NCBI GenBank assembly: GCA_030533445.1
Contig: CM060080.1
Span: forward strand, 7,799,717 to 7,863,716
DNA length: 64,000 nt
Reading direction: 5' to 3'
DNA from: Cyprinodon diabolis
Lineage: Eukaryota > Chordata > Actinopteri > Cyprinodontiformes > Cyprinodontidae
Shown: positions 12,801 through 22,458 of the stretch, piece after piece
Layout: each line of letters opens with the position of its first letter
How positions within the stretch are numbered: the stretch's first letter is position 1
Made by a program: the position numbers and the translations under genes
The notes under the pieces: model-generated
The model's input: the letters and a program-made list of their open reading frames with translations, nothing else
Told to the model about the DNA's origin: nothing
The model's database searches: none

Positions 12801-15800
12801 AATATCACTACTAAATAATAGGAGAGAAAAGCCCCTTTAGGATCAGCAATGTGTATCATTTAAAGGTCCTAAAGCAAAAAAAAAAAAACTCACAGAAATT
12901 AAAAGTAGTTTGGAACTCATAGAAAAATCTAAAAGCTTTAGAGCTGAGGATTTTCCAAGTGGAGAAGGTGGGTCTTTTTTTGCAAAAAAATGCAAAAATC
13001 CTCCACAATGCCCTTAAATCAAAGGAAGAAATCATCCAGAATGTTCCTTTAACAGGGTAGTGCAGTAAAACGTCTGTCCTTAACAAGTTTTCCTGCATTA
13101 CTTTTACTTTTGTATTATTACTTCAAAAGCTGAAGTTGATCCTCTAACTTTTACAAACATGTTTTTAAACAGTAGGATTTATACTTCTACTGGAGTAGTG
13201 AATACTTTTGACACCTCTGCATTTAAATGTTTCCTTCTGACGTCTGTAATATCTCCTGATGGTTTCAGGTTGTTTGAGTTGATCCGGTGCTGCCTGTGTG
13301 GATCCAGAGGAACTCACCGAAAATGTTCAGGGCTGAAGGTGGACACCATTGACTGGGCCTGCAGCGACTGCATCAATGCCACGGATGGGAAAGGTCTGAC
13401 CTGCCAGGTATGTGGTCTGTTTGTTGGTAAGATCATCCAGCTCATCTTGTTCTCTACTGCAGCATCTCTGGTAGCCTCGCCTCAGGGCGGCCAGAAGAGA
13501 AGCCTGCTGTCCAAGCGCCACCTGTCTCCCATGCCATCTCCGATTGGCTATAAAAGGTAAGCAGAGGAAACGCTTCTTTCTCCACCTGGAAGATCCTCTG
13601 TTCATGCTTTCATCCTTCCCTTTGTCAGACCGTGTACACCGGTAAGACCTGAATCTCCTGAGAAGTTGCTCCAGTCTCTGCTTCCTCACCGATACCCCGT
13701 CAGCACCCAGGTGGAGGTGCATGGAGACCAGGCGCTGTTGGCGGGTCTGGAGCTGGTCCGAAGGGCCGACTTTGACCCATTGCATTCGCTGTCCGTCTGG
13801 TAGGTTCCTTTCTCTGCTCTGATGCTTTCCCCTGTTTCTGCTCTTCAACTGTCAGCTGTCTGTCCAGCTTCAGAGACCTGCAGTCCACCGCCCCCCCCAG
13901 CACTGCCTGCGACGGAGAAGCAGACAGGAAACACTTCCTGAAGCTGCTGATGGAACAGATCCAGAACTCAGTTGTGTTTGAGGGTCCGAGCAGTTCCAAG
14001 AATCTGGCGCTGGACTCCCAGGGTAGGCAGAAGCCACTTGGTGTCAGATCGATCCCACCGCCTCTCGGTGTCTATGGTATAATGACTGTGCCATTGGTTT
14101 AAGCTCTGTCCTCAACCTATTGTCCTCTTGCTAGGTTTCATCTTTACGCGCGCTCAATGCCAGCTGTGCGCTCGGCTACTCCCAACTTCATAAATGTATG
14201 CAAATGAACCACACCATCAGCCAATCACACTCTAGTTTTTTTCATCAAATTAAAGCATTTGTTCCAAATACTAAATCTGGTTTAAAGAAAAACCCTTCGC
14301 CTGTGCCTGAACGTCCGCCCTATCCCCTAAACCCCTCCATCACTACATAGAGCAGGGACTATATAGTGAACTTTATTGTGAACTCATTCAACTGACAGAT
14401 GATCACTACTTTTCGCTTCCTGTCGGTCATGTGACTCTGCCTCCTCGCATCTTTTGTAGTCGTCGCTACAACAAATCCCAGAAATATCCCAATCCGGGAT
14501 ATATCTGCTCGTCTGGTGAACATTGATGATCACTACTTCTTCAGGGTTCCCGCGGGTCCTTAAAAAGTCTTAAAAGGCATTGAATTCTTCAAAATAAAAC
14601 TAAGGCCTTAATTGGTATTAAAATGTCTTAAATCAGTATTTTGTAGGTCTTAATTTTTAAAACATCATAAATAGGATTATTTTTATTACGATTTATTTTT
14701 GTAATTTAAATAAAACGTTAAAATTTACCTTTTTTTTTTTCTTTTTTTTTCCCCTTAATAACGCCTCGCCATTATTGGTTCCGTCCCGATAGTGGAACCA
14801 ATAAAAGCGTTGTTGCGGCCGGGACATTTGGGAGATGCGCCATTAACTTTTTGCCTGGAAAATATCAGCAAGTGTAAATGTAACCAAAATTGTCTCCAGC
14901 CAAGAGTTTTCTCCATGGCTAAAACCAGGGAACATTCATGAGGCTCAGTGGATTTTGTGCAAGAAGTCATTCAAGCTCAGAACGATGGGAATTAAGGCAG
15001 TGGAGTTGCACATGCGAAGCACGAAACACAAAGCGTTAAAATGGAGTTACGGAGAAACAGCCGGTATTTCTCAGTTTTGTTCCACCCTTGTCTCTGCAAC
15101 GCCTCCACTTATCACCAAATCAAACATACTAAGAAAACAATACAAAGAAAAATAGCTGCATAAAAGACTTAGCACTGGTTATGTTGTGGCTTTAAAACTG
15201 ATTTGTTTTGTTCCCTGCTAAAACAAAGTTTGTGAATTCAGTTAAATAATTGTTAAAGTATGTCTGTCATTTGTGTGTTTTTAGCTTTCTTCCTGTATGG
15301 AAAGTTTTTCAAAATTTGAAACATTAGTGCAGTGGTTTATGTTAAAATAAATCTTTGGGTTAAGTTGTCGCAAGCAGGTTTTTCTTGTGTTTCTTGTGAA
15401 TTTGGTCTTAAATTTTTATTTCAAGTGGCATTAAAAAGTCTTAAAAAGTCTTGAATTTAACTTGCTTTATGCTGTAGGAACCCTGTTCTTAAGGTGCATT
15501 GTGAGAAATTTTGAGTCCACTACTTTTTCATCCACTAGACGTTCGGACACTCGTCTAAAATCCTGTAATCACTATATAGTGATGAGGGCGGACGTTCGGA
15601 CGCAGCCCTAGAGGAAAAACTGCCCAAGAGGAAGATTTCCATTAAACGGGCACAGACCGGCTACGTTAGCCCCGGCTACCGCAGAGGGGCCCATGTCGAG
15701 TCCCGGCTGCCGCAGAGGGGCCCATGTCGAGTCCCGGCTGCCGCAGAGGGGCCGACGTTAGCCGTGGCTGTGGTTTGCCTCGGAGGTCTGCTGGTTGCCG

Positions 15801-18800
15801 CGGTCCTCTCAGCTTCTGATCTTTTTTTTTAATTAAGCATTATTCTCGCCACAAATGATCTTAAAACATACTTTTATTGAACAGCGGCAACAGAAAAGAG
15901 AATCTTTAACCTATTACTCTGAGCTCTGTGAGCGCTAACCTGGAAGCTGCTGCGGCCGCAGTGCATGCTGGGAGAGCTGTGAATCTGGAGAATGGACAAG
16001 TCTGCTCTGATGCATGCTGGGTAAAAAGGGAGGGGCTGAAACAACATCCGGATACGTTGTCTGTTCTATGTCTGCTGTTCTTGTGAATTGGAACAGTGCT
16101 CGGGCTGAGGATGATGACGTTTTTCAAGTAAACAAACACATGAGAACACACAACTACACACATTGAGAAACAGCCTGTGTCCGAAGGTCCGCCCTCATCA
16201 CTATATAGTGATTACAGCATTTTAGATGAGTGTCCGAATGTCTAGTGGATAAAAAAGCAGTGGACTCAAAATTTTCCGCAATGCACCTTGAGAAGCAGTG
16301 ATCATCTATGGTCTCTAGACGAGCAGATATATCCTGGAATGCTTGCGAGACTCTCCTCGAGAAGCATTATGGGATGGGATGTCTGGTAGCAGGAAATAAC
16401 AAAGATGGTGGAGGCACCATGTGGAGAGGCAGAGTCACAAATGAACACTGAGTGCAGAATTATAAGGCAAGTTGTATTTTTGAGGATTATTTTTATTATT
16501 GGGCCATAATTATGTTCTCAATCAACCCAAAAGAAGTCTTTTCATGTGGCGTATTGCGGTCAAAGTTTCATATTTTTGGAAGTTGATGTTTTTTTGTTTG
16601 TTTTTTTTTTATTTGGCCCTTTTATGAGGATGTCTGTTTGTGCAGGTAAATATTACTGTGCAGTAATATTAGGCAATGCAATAAAAAACAAATCTATACC
16701 CATCTCATTTGTTGAGTTTCACCTGGTAATCCAATATAACAACTCAAAATTCAGAAATAAAAATTTGTGACATTCAAAAACCAAAAAAAAACCTAAATCA
16801 GTGACCAATATGGCCACCTTTCTTCACCATGACGCTCTAAATCCTTCCATCCATAGATTCTGTCAGTGTCTTGATCTGTGTGCGATCCACATTGCGTGCA
16901 GCAGCCACAGACACTGTTTTCCCTCCATGTAGATCTCACATTTCATGAAGGACCACAGGTTCTCCATGGGGTTCAGATCAGGTGACCAAGGGGGCCATGT
17001 CATTATTTTTCTCCTTTTAGACTTTTTCTGGCCAGCCACGCTGTGGTGTATTTTGATGCGTTTGACGGAGCATTGTCCTGCATGAATATCATGTTTTTCT
17101 TGAATTATGGCGACTTCTTCTATAACCACTGTTTGAAGAAGGTGTCTTCCAGAAACTGGCAGTAGGTCTGGGAGTTGATCTTGAATCCATCATCAACCCG
17201 AAATGATAGCAGTCCATAGCATTACCCCACCTCCACCTTGCTGGCGTCTGAGTCGATGAGGAACTTGCTGCTCTTTACTGATCCAGCCTGGTGCCCATCC
17301 ATCCATCTGGCCCATCAAGACTCGCTCTCATTTCATCAGACCAAAACACCTTGGAGAAATCAGTCTGCAGATATTTCTTGGCCCAATCTTAATGTTTTGT
17401 CTTGTGCGTCTTGTTCAAAGGTGGCCTTTTTTCGTCTTTCCTTACCGTGGCCAGGTCCCTGAGTATTGAGCACCTTGTGCTTCTCGGCGCTCCAGACATG
17501 TTGCAGCTCTGAAATATGGCACAACTGGTGACTAATGGCTTCCTGGCAGCTTCACGCTTAATCCTTCTCAATTCATGGGGAGTTATTTTGCATATTCTTT
17601 TTTCAACATGCTTCTTGCGCCCCTGTTGGCTATTTGCCATGAACCACTTGATTGTGCAATGATTGCGCTACAAAAGCTTGGCAAAAACCAAACTGCTGCA
17701 CCCCTCTGAAAGACATCTGACAATTTTTAACTTTTCAGAGTCTGTCAAATCTCTTTTCTGATACATTTTGCCAAAGGAAAGGAAGTTGCCTAATAATTAA
17801 GCGCACCTTATATAGGGTGTTGATGTCATTAGGCCACACCCCTTCTCATTACGGAGATGCACACCACCTGATTTACTTAATTGGTAGTTGGCTTTCAAGC
17901 CTATACAGCTTGGAGTAGAACAACATGTATGAAAAGGATGATGGGGTTGAAATACTCGTTTGCCTAATAATTCTGCACACGGTGTAGTGATCATCTGTCC
18001 GAACTGTGTGTTACCTATGTTCACTATAAAGTCCAGTATATAGTCCCAGCTCTATATGGTGATGGAGCGATTTAGGGGTTAGGGCGGATGTAAGGACACT
18101 GCCAGAGTGGAGCACACAGCTGGTGTTGAGCACACAGAGGTGGAACTGAGGTTGAGGACAGTGGGTTGAGCGCGTCAGACAGGTTTTGAGCTCACACATG
18201 TGTGATGTTTGAAGGCTGAATACCTGCCTCACTCCGTGCTCAGATTGGTGCCTGCCCACTCAAACCAAATGCACAATTGTTACTCCTCTCCGTGTCTGTC
18301 ATAGCAGCCTTACAGGCCCTGTTCCTCTCTTTGTTCTCCAGCCCTGCGTGAAGATCTGTACTTTGACATCGGCTCCCTGCTGGCTCTCTGTCTGGTCCAC
18401 GGCGGTCCGCCCATTGGCTTCTTCTCCCACGCCCTCTATCAGTGTCTGTTCAACTACCCAGCCAACCGCCCCCTAACTCTGAACCACATGACCCCCAACA
18501 CGCACTTCACCCAGCAGGTCCATCAGGTGAGTGTAGGACGGGTTCTGTTGCCTCCAAGGTTGAACCTGCTGATTTCCCAGAATGACTGTGTGGTATCGGT
18601 CCATCTAGATCGCTGCCGCCCAGACTTTAGATGAGCTGAAGGAAGCCACGAGGAAGAGCTGGGAGTACCTGGAGCTGGCTGGCTGCAACAGACTGGTCAC
18701 CAGACTGGAAGACAGGGAGGCTCTGGTGGAAGACCTGGTCAACTTCACCATGATCACCAGGATGCAGCTGCCGCTGCAGAGGTGAGGACCAGGTGGTTGG

Positions 18801-21800
18801 GGTACCATGCAGAACCCAGGAAAGTTCTAAAGAATAATTAATTAGACTTTATTTCCAAACAGCAGGTCATCAGATCCAGGGAATAAACGGCTATTGCATA
18901 AACAAAGAGATAAATAAAAAAATGCAGTCAGGATATTAAGTAAATAACTTCAACTATAACATTAATAAACAGCAAAAATAACTCTTATTATCCATATTAA
19001 CAAGAACACAGTATATCCACTAAATATAAGAATCTGCTATGTTGTTAAATAAAGAGTTCAATAGCTAACCTTTAAAGTCTGCTAACAGAGCAGTTAGCAA
19101 CATAGAAAGTAATAAAGAAACCACATAAGTACATCAGAACTAATATGGTACTGATTCAATATTTGTCAGGGTACATCAGGGCTGCTGGAAATCATTTTGA
19201 TCTGACAAAAGACCTATGAGCCTATAGGCCTATTTAAAATACAATAAATAAAAATAAATAAATGGATTGAAATTCACTACTTTATTGCCATACGCACTTA
19301 AGTGCATGCAACCAGGGTCTGTAACACATCCTCACATTAATCACAATCAGTTCTCAGGTGACTATTTGCGCTATTAATTAAACTTCAAAATAAAGGAAAT
19401 GTCAGTGGCTTTATGCCAATTTTTTTTTATTTGTATGAGTTTTTTTTCTGGATGCCAAACCAAACACAAAATCTGATCAGTCTCTTCCACATCATGCAGC
19501 CACTGCCATCCAACCAACTAGGCCGGTGCCACGGACCGTGAGAACGTTTCATTACTGCAAAGCCGAGCAGGAAACTGGATGTTGGCTGGAAGGGCGTGTC
19601 CAATCCAATCACGCTAGCTACGTTTGCCGGTGCAACTACCATCACAGGCGGGTGGACGGTCTCCTCACTCCGGCTGCGCTCTGTTGTCGTGGTTGAGTTA
19701 CTAGTATTCTTGGTATTCGTGGTGTTTGTCATTAGGCTACTAGTCTGCTGCCACGAGCGGGATTCCTCGGCGACCACTAGCTTACTTGACGTGTCCAGTT
19801 TGCTAACTTGCCATGACAACGTAACTTCAGTGAAGTTGCGTTGATTAGGCCTCAGAATGATTGAATTAAAATCCAAATACACGTAATAGTAAAATAAAAA
19901 GGTCAAAATCAATCTCCAAAATATCTATAAGAAATGTATAAATTGTGTATTTTTAATGCATTTTTAAAAAAAAGTCTCCCTCTCGCCACTAGCAGGCATG
20001 CAGCACCCCCAGCACCCCCTCTTCCTGCGGCCATGGGCTAACATGGAGTACAAGTAATGAATAACAGCCCTCAGCATCCCGATACATGGAATAATGTGAC
20101 TAACCTATGTTGAGTAAAAATATATATATAACCAAACAAATCTTCTTGAAAAGTAGATATAAACATGCCAGAGCAGCATCGAACTGTAAAACGCGCACAA
20201 AACTGGAAACAAGCTCTCTCTGTGAATGTTATTATGAGCTCAGAGAAGTCTGGTCAGAGCTGCACCCCACATTCACTGTCCAGGTGCTGCTCACCTGATG
20301 GGGCATTCAAGTGTTCCCTGGAAACCCTAGCACTCACTGATCGGCTTTCAGATAATACCCACATAAGGAAGTGAAGCTATAGACCAAAGGCCAGAACGCA
20401 CTGAATCTGATTTTGCACCCTTTCTTACAGAAAAATCATGTGGCGTTTTGCGGTCATTGATTTCATGCAGGGGGCAGGATAGCTAAAACAAATCTGCTTT
20501 GGGGGAAAATCCCAAATAAAATCTCTTAATCTCACGGGGAAAGAGTCGGTTTGGAGTCGCACATCGTGTTTATTGAAAGCAGGACAGACTGGGGCAAAAA
20601 CAATGAATGAAACATTAAAATGGAAAACTTTCCCCATGATAGTTCAGGAGGACAGAAAACGGATAAAGTAGTGATCCTCTTTGAGGACAGAAACCAAAAA
20701 AACAAAATAAGGAGGGGCAGACAGAGCAGGTAACCGCAGCACATCTCTCTCACCTCTTTATGGAAAAAAAAAAGGAAAAAAAATTTCGGATAAACTTCCC
20801 AGATCTCTGAGAATCACCTCTCTGCCTCAGTCACCAAAGAAACCGTCCCACGCCATTTATTGCTGCGTTTTTCTTTTCTTTAGATGTAGATCTGTCAGGT
20901 CTAAGCACCTAAAACATCATACATACATTCAGGGAAAGAAAGAAGGCACAGAGACAATTAATTTAGTTTTACTCGCAAGGAGAGCTGCAGTCCCAGCGTT
21001 CTGCTCGCTATTTATTAGAAATCAGGGGTCCCTTGTTACAACAGCTGAGACTGCTCTAGAGATCAGAAACAACATGAAAAATTCAGACTTGCAGTCAGGG
21101 TAAACATCCTATAAATTTCAGGGTTCAGTCAAAGTTTAAGCGGTTGAAGCTGTTCACCAAAGTTCAGCAGGTCGAGTGCTGCCCGTAAATCAACCACAAC
21201 CTCCCCAAAAGCAAATCTTACAAATCACAGTATACTTCAGAAAAGATGGCTATGAACACATGCACATAGCACAAAGCTTTATGCACGATAACACTACACA
21301 GATACATTTATATACAATTATTCTAACAAGATTTCATTATGTTTTTAGTAGGTGAACATTCTCTATCTGTTCTGGTTGTAGATGCTGCACAGAGTCGTTA
21401 AGTGAGGCTTTGCTTTATAGAACGCAGCGGTGGTTTTTATTGATAACTTTTCATAATCTGTTCCGGTCAAATGTGGGAAATTGTTGTAATGTGTGTATAG
21501 CTCAGGGACAGAAATGAAAAAAATCTGCTCAGATCTGATCACCCTGCCTATTCGGATCCTCTCTATATGCAGTCAGTGTGACATGGGGAAAAAATTGGAT
21601 CGCTAAAACCAGAGTGTTCAGGGATTTACAGAGATGTTTCCTGAAGCTCAGTTTTTACAGCCAGCCTGTCGTTGGTACGGTGAAAACCTGTTATCCTTTT
21701 TATGATCTGTTGACGTGTTCCTAGTTCCTTCTATAATGACTCGGTCCTGCAGTCCCTGTTGGACTTAGCTAAATGTTATTTTGCCCCTGCAGGTTGCGGG

Positions 21801-22458
21801 AAGGTCTGCACACGTTGGGCGTTTTTGATCAGGTGAGTTTCACGCTGCAGACTGTTCAGTTAAAGAGAGGTGCTGAAAAAGTGAACTTTCTGTTCTGATT
21901 TAGGTTCAGCTCATCCCGTCCGTCTTCTTCAGTGTTTTCTGTGAGGCTGCAGAGCCGCTCACGGCAGAAACGCTCAGCCAGCTCTTCACCGTCAGCTTCT
22001 CCGAGCAGGAGGACAAACTGAACCTGGAGACGCCTGTGGTCACCTTCTGGAGACACCTTCTGCTGGAGTGTGAGGGTAGGATGTGGATGCTGTTTTATTC
22101 ATATGAAGCACTGCTCAGACACCATGAGCACCACCTTTATCCTGTCTCCTCAGTTGGAAGGAGCTCCGTCTCCCTTGAGGACGTCCTCCGCTTTGCCACC
22201 GGCACCAACAAGCTACCAGCAGCCGGCCTCTTCCCGCCGCCCTCCATTTCCTTCCTCCACCGTCCAGCCCCCTTCCGGGTGGGGTTGAAGGAGCAGAGGG
22301 AGGGAGTAGAGCAGTGGTTGGATGAAGGGCTCTTCCCTCAGAGCAAACCCATGTCCAACAAGCTCCTTCTGCCTGTTACCTCCACCTACAAGGCTTTTAA
22401 ATGCTCCATGGAGCAGGCCATCAGCCATCACATCCACCTCTTCCCTTTGGACGCCTAG
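2782..22458 (+). CDS. g2e3: G2/M-phase-specific E3 ubiquitin-protein ligase, 5'-partial, 14 exons
   Basis: Exons: 2782-2883, 4121-4245, 8451-8619, 9850-9956, 10180-10296, 13269-13393, 13463-13556, 13629-13799, 13868-14022, 18342-18526, 18609-18781, 21793-21832, 21904-22075, 22154-22458. Every junction is AG/GT and phases chain without error to TAG at 22456-22458 (2040 nt, 679 codons plus stop). Product: a PHD/RING-finger plus HECT protein of the nucleus/nucleolus, tied in mammals to ubiquitin transfer, cell cycle and DNA damage. Domain order is extended PHD (exons 1-2), RING/PHD-like finger (3-4), PHD finger (5-6), a linker, then HECT (10-14). Human G2E3 is about 706 residues, so roughly 45 N-terminal residues including the first zinc ligands are missing; I found no matching exon in 1-2781, so the start probably lies left of the window. 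The adjacent scfd1 supports orthology. The exon-9 acceptor could instead be 13856 (12 nt, in frame). Confidence 0.93.
3033..3504. mobile_element. TTAA-flanked MITE with internal ATG and splice donor
   Basis: TTAA at 3029-3032 and 3505-3508. Terminal inverted repeats AGGTATACTATGCAAC / GTTGCATAGTATGCCT match at 15 of 16 positions. The interior has an ATG at 3196 followed after four codons by a strong GTAAGT donor, resembling the first exon of a transposase or captured gene. It lies in the g2e3 intron 2884-4120. Confidence 0.75.
3836..3885. repeat. CA microsatellite
   Basis: A short CCCA-rich stretch passes into an uninterrupted run of CA dinucleotides of about 36 bases. Confidence 0.95.
4246..5173. 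other. g2e3 intron sequence, nothing recognised
   Basis: AT-rich intron between the ePHD exon and the Harbinger-like element at 5177. No coding motif or repeat boundary seen. Confidence 0.5.
5177..5970. mobile_element. Harbinger-like non-autonomous transposon, copy A
   Basis: Flanked by the 3-bp duplication TTA (5174-5176, 5971-5973). Ends are TGCTACATTCACACC and GGTGTGAACGCAGCA, continuing as long imperfect inverted arms rich in GCAGC and GACGCG. A second copy in opposite orientation lies at 23415-24184. A 3-bp TNA duplication fits PIF/Harbinger. No transposase remains. Confidence 0.75.
6313..6752. mobile_element. TTAA-flanked MITE with ~57-bp near-perfect inverted repeats
   Basis: TTAA at 6309-6312 and 6753-6756. 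The ends begin AGGAATAGTACACCCAAAAC on both strands and remain complementary for about 57 bases apart from a one-base length difference. The interior is unrelated to any gene I recognise. The near-identity of the arms suggests recent insertion into g2e3 intron 4246-8450. Confidence 0.8.
7000..7524 (+). mobile_element. 8-bp-TSD transposon carrying a helicase first exon, copy 1
   Basis: Exact 8-bp duplication CATATTTA at 6992-6999 and 7525-7532. An ATG at 7181 in a good context opens a frame reading [12 protein letters not shown], then [20 protein letters not shown] with KSLIYQ. That is the Walker A / motif I region of RecQ-like superfamily 2 helicases. The frame stops at 7408 soon after, so only motif I is present. 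CCAAT sequences (about 7109 and 7441) flank it. Copy 2 is at 49441-49985. The 8-bp TSD fits hAT or P-type elements. Confidence 0.75.
7533..8450. repeat. g2e3 intron with a dispersed AT-rich repeat (about 7890-8140)
   Basis: The segment around 7890-8140 is homologous to about 9040-9300, 10637-10790 and 47141-47436: shared blocks are the ACCAATGGAATG motif, CTTAAAATAAGATAAT and TTGTCTTGTTCCATTGGTAA. The best-bounded member (47141) begins CACTGCAAAAA and ends TTTTTTCAGTG. It is a non-coding MITE-like family. Confidence 0.65.
8451..10296 (+). other. g2e3: g2e3 RING/PHD-like finger exons
   Basis: Exons 8451-8619, 9850-9956 and 10180-10296. Visible ligands are CSIC, then [13 protein letters not shown], then the CTLC of the next exon, giving a C-x2-C / C-x2-C / H-x2-C / C-x2-C finger like that in mammalian G2E3, where the ligase activity has been assigned to the PHD/RING region rather than to HECT. 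The third exon reads [16 protein letters not shown], a conserved helix-like linker, then a Cys-rich stretch leading into the next PHD finger. Confidence 0.88.
9040..9300. repeat. dispersed AT-rich MITE-like repeat, second copy
   Basis: Same family as about 7890-8140, with the shared core CAATGGAATGAGTATTTCTAC and CTTAAAATAAGATAAT. Non-coding; it lies in the g2e3 intron 8620-9849. Confidence 0.65.
11003..11172. mobile_element. short palindromic MITE
   Basis: Ends GTTCAGATCAGCATACCC and its imperfect complement GGGTATATTGATCTGACAG enclose tandem GACTAAAGGGTA units. A related segment lies at about 39820-39982. Non-coding. Confidence 0.55.
11203..11531. repeat. dispersed teleost repeat (AAATGGTAAATGG type)
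   Basis: Begins AAATGGTAAATGGTCTGTAC, then TATATAGTGCCTTTATTCAA, and ends ACGCCACTGTCGCCC. A fragment of its far end occurs inverted at about 35594-35637. This is a widely dispersed fish repeat; no coding potential is supported. Confidence 0.6.
12213..12396 (-). repeat. tRNA-derived SINE, minus strand
   Basis: On the minus strand it reads GGCGGCCTAGTGGTTAGGG (box A-like), then a box B-like GAGTTTAAGCCCCACTCCC, then ACACTGCTCCCCGGGCGCCG. Same family as 62365-62535 on the + strand. Confidence 0.7.
12526..12710. mobile_element. short TTAA-flanked MITE
   Basis: TTAA at 12522-12525 and 12711-12714. Ends AGCTATATTGGAGGAT / ATCTTCCACTATACCT are imperfect inverted repeats. A related right arm (GCAAAAATCCTCCAC) occurs at about 12990-13010, inside a second possible TTAA element beginning at 12864. 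Confidence 0.6.
13269..14022 (+). other. g2e3: g2e3 PHD finger and linker exons with a 69-nt intron
   Basis: Exons 13269-13393, 13463-13556, 13629-13799 and 13868-14022. The first completes a PHD finger ([10 protein letters not shown], then WACSDC). The second and third code a Ser/Pro-rich linker. The fourth reads [19 protein letters not shown], which aligns with the start of the HECT-associated region. The intron 13394-13462 is 69 nt, uses a weak GTCTGA donor, is divisible by three and has no stop in frame, so its retention would add 23 residues. Confidence 0.85.
14301..15609. mobile_element. MITE family M, copy A, split by a hAT insertion
   Basis: Ends CTGTGCCTGAACGTCCGCCC and its complement GGGCGGACGTTCGGACGCAG, with arms carrying CACTATATAGTG-type palindromes. 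Without the 949 bases of inserted hAT and duplication it is about 360 bp. The same family in opposite orientation occurs at 16174-18104. It sits in the g2e3 intron 14023-18341. Confidence 0.7.
14542..15485 (+). mobile_element. hAT-like transposon with BED-type finger relic, nested in MITE copy A
   Basis: Ends CAGGGTTCC / GGAACCCTG, flanked by the 5-bp duplication TTCTT (14537-14541, 15486-15490). Subterminal repeats of CTTAAAAAGTCTTAAAA type occur at both ends. Near 14950-15150 the + strand encodes [20 protein letters not shown] followed by STKHK, a BED/C2H2-like finger typical of hAT-associated proteins. No catalytic domain remains. Confidence 0.72.
15662..15765. repeat. short GC-rich tandem repeat, about 3 units
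   Basis: A unit of about 30-33 bp containing CGGCTGCCGCAGAGGGGCC is repeated three times between the two family-M MITEs. Confidence 0.75.
16174..18104. mobile_element. MITE family M, copy B, split by a Tc1 insertion
   Basis: Left end CTGTGTCCGAAGGTCCGCCC, right end GGGCGGATGTAAGGACACTG. Interior sequence around 16190-16330 is the reverse complement of 15490-15600 in copy A. Removing the Tc1-like insert leaves about 390 bp. Opposite orientation to copy A. Confidence 0.7.
16446..17984 (-). mobile_element. Tc1/mariner-like transposon with degenerate transposase, minus strand
   Basis: Terminal inverted repeats CACTGAGTGCAGAATTATAA and CACCGTGTGCAGAATTATTA (minus strand), with TA at 17985-17986. 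On the minus strand 17389-17640 encodes a basic helix-turn-helix N-terminus ([18 protein letters not shown]). Then 16863-17129 encodes [19 protein letters not shown], the region with the third catalytic acid of Tc1 DD34E transposases. Frameshifts and stops separate the parts, so it is a pseudogene. Confidence 0.82.
18342..22458 (+). other. g2e3: g2e3 HECT domain exons; catalytic Cys absent
   Basis: Exons 18342-18526, 18609-18781, 21793-21832, 21904-22075 and 22154-22458. Motifs include [40 protein letters not shown] and, near the end, [16 protein letters not shown]. Active HECT ligases carry a Cys in an (H/N)TCFN-type motif after LP; here the aligned segment is STYKAF, so the thioester cysteine is missing, as in human G2E3 (NTYKEF). 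The HECT fold is therefore predicted to be catalytically dead and possibly structural. The 40-nt exon 21793-21832 is unusually short. Confidence 0.88.
18782..21792. other. g2e3 intron of 3.0 kb, no feature recognised
   Basis: Scanned on both strands. Only low-complexity stretches and short open frames without motifs were seen, including overlapping frames at 19427-19912 (-) and 19596-19844 (+). An unclassified repeat may be present, but no terminal repeats were found. Confidence 0.45.

Noticed and set aside
13408..13462. Alternative donor GTATGT at 13408 for g2e3 exon 13269
   Set aside because: Splicing from there to 13463 changes phase and hits an immediate TAG; only the 13394 donor keeps the frame.
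19427..19912. 161-codon minus-strand open frame as a gene
   Set aside because: It is Thr/Ser-rich with no domain, is overlapped by a + strand open frame, lies inside a g2e3 intron, and shows no splice or start context.
20434..20456. Match of CATGTGGCG-TTGCGGTCA to the Tc1 element near 16541
   Set aside because: About 20 bases of imperfect identity, with unrelated flanks; not enough to claim a repeat.
22213..22437. Minus-strand open frame over the last g2e3 exon
   Set aside because: It is a shadow of the GC-rich HECT-coding exon on the opposite strand.
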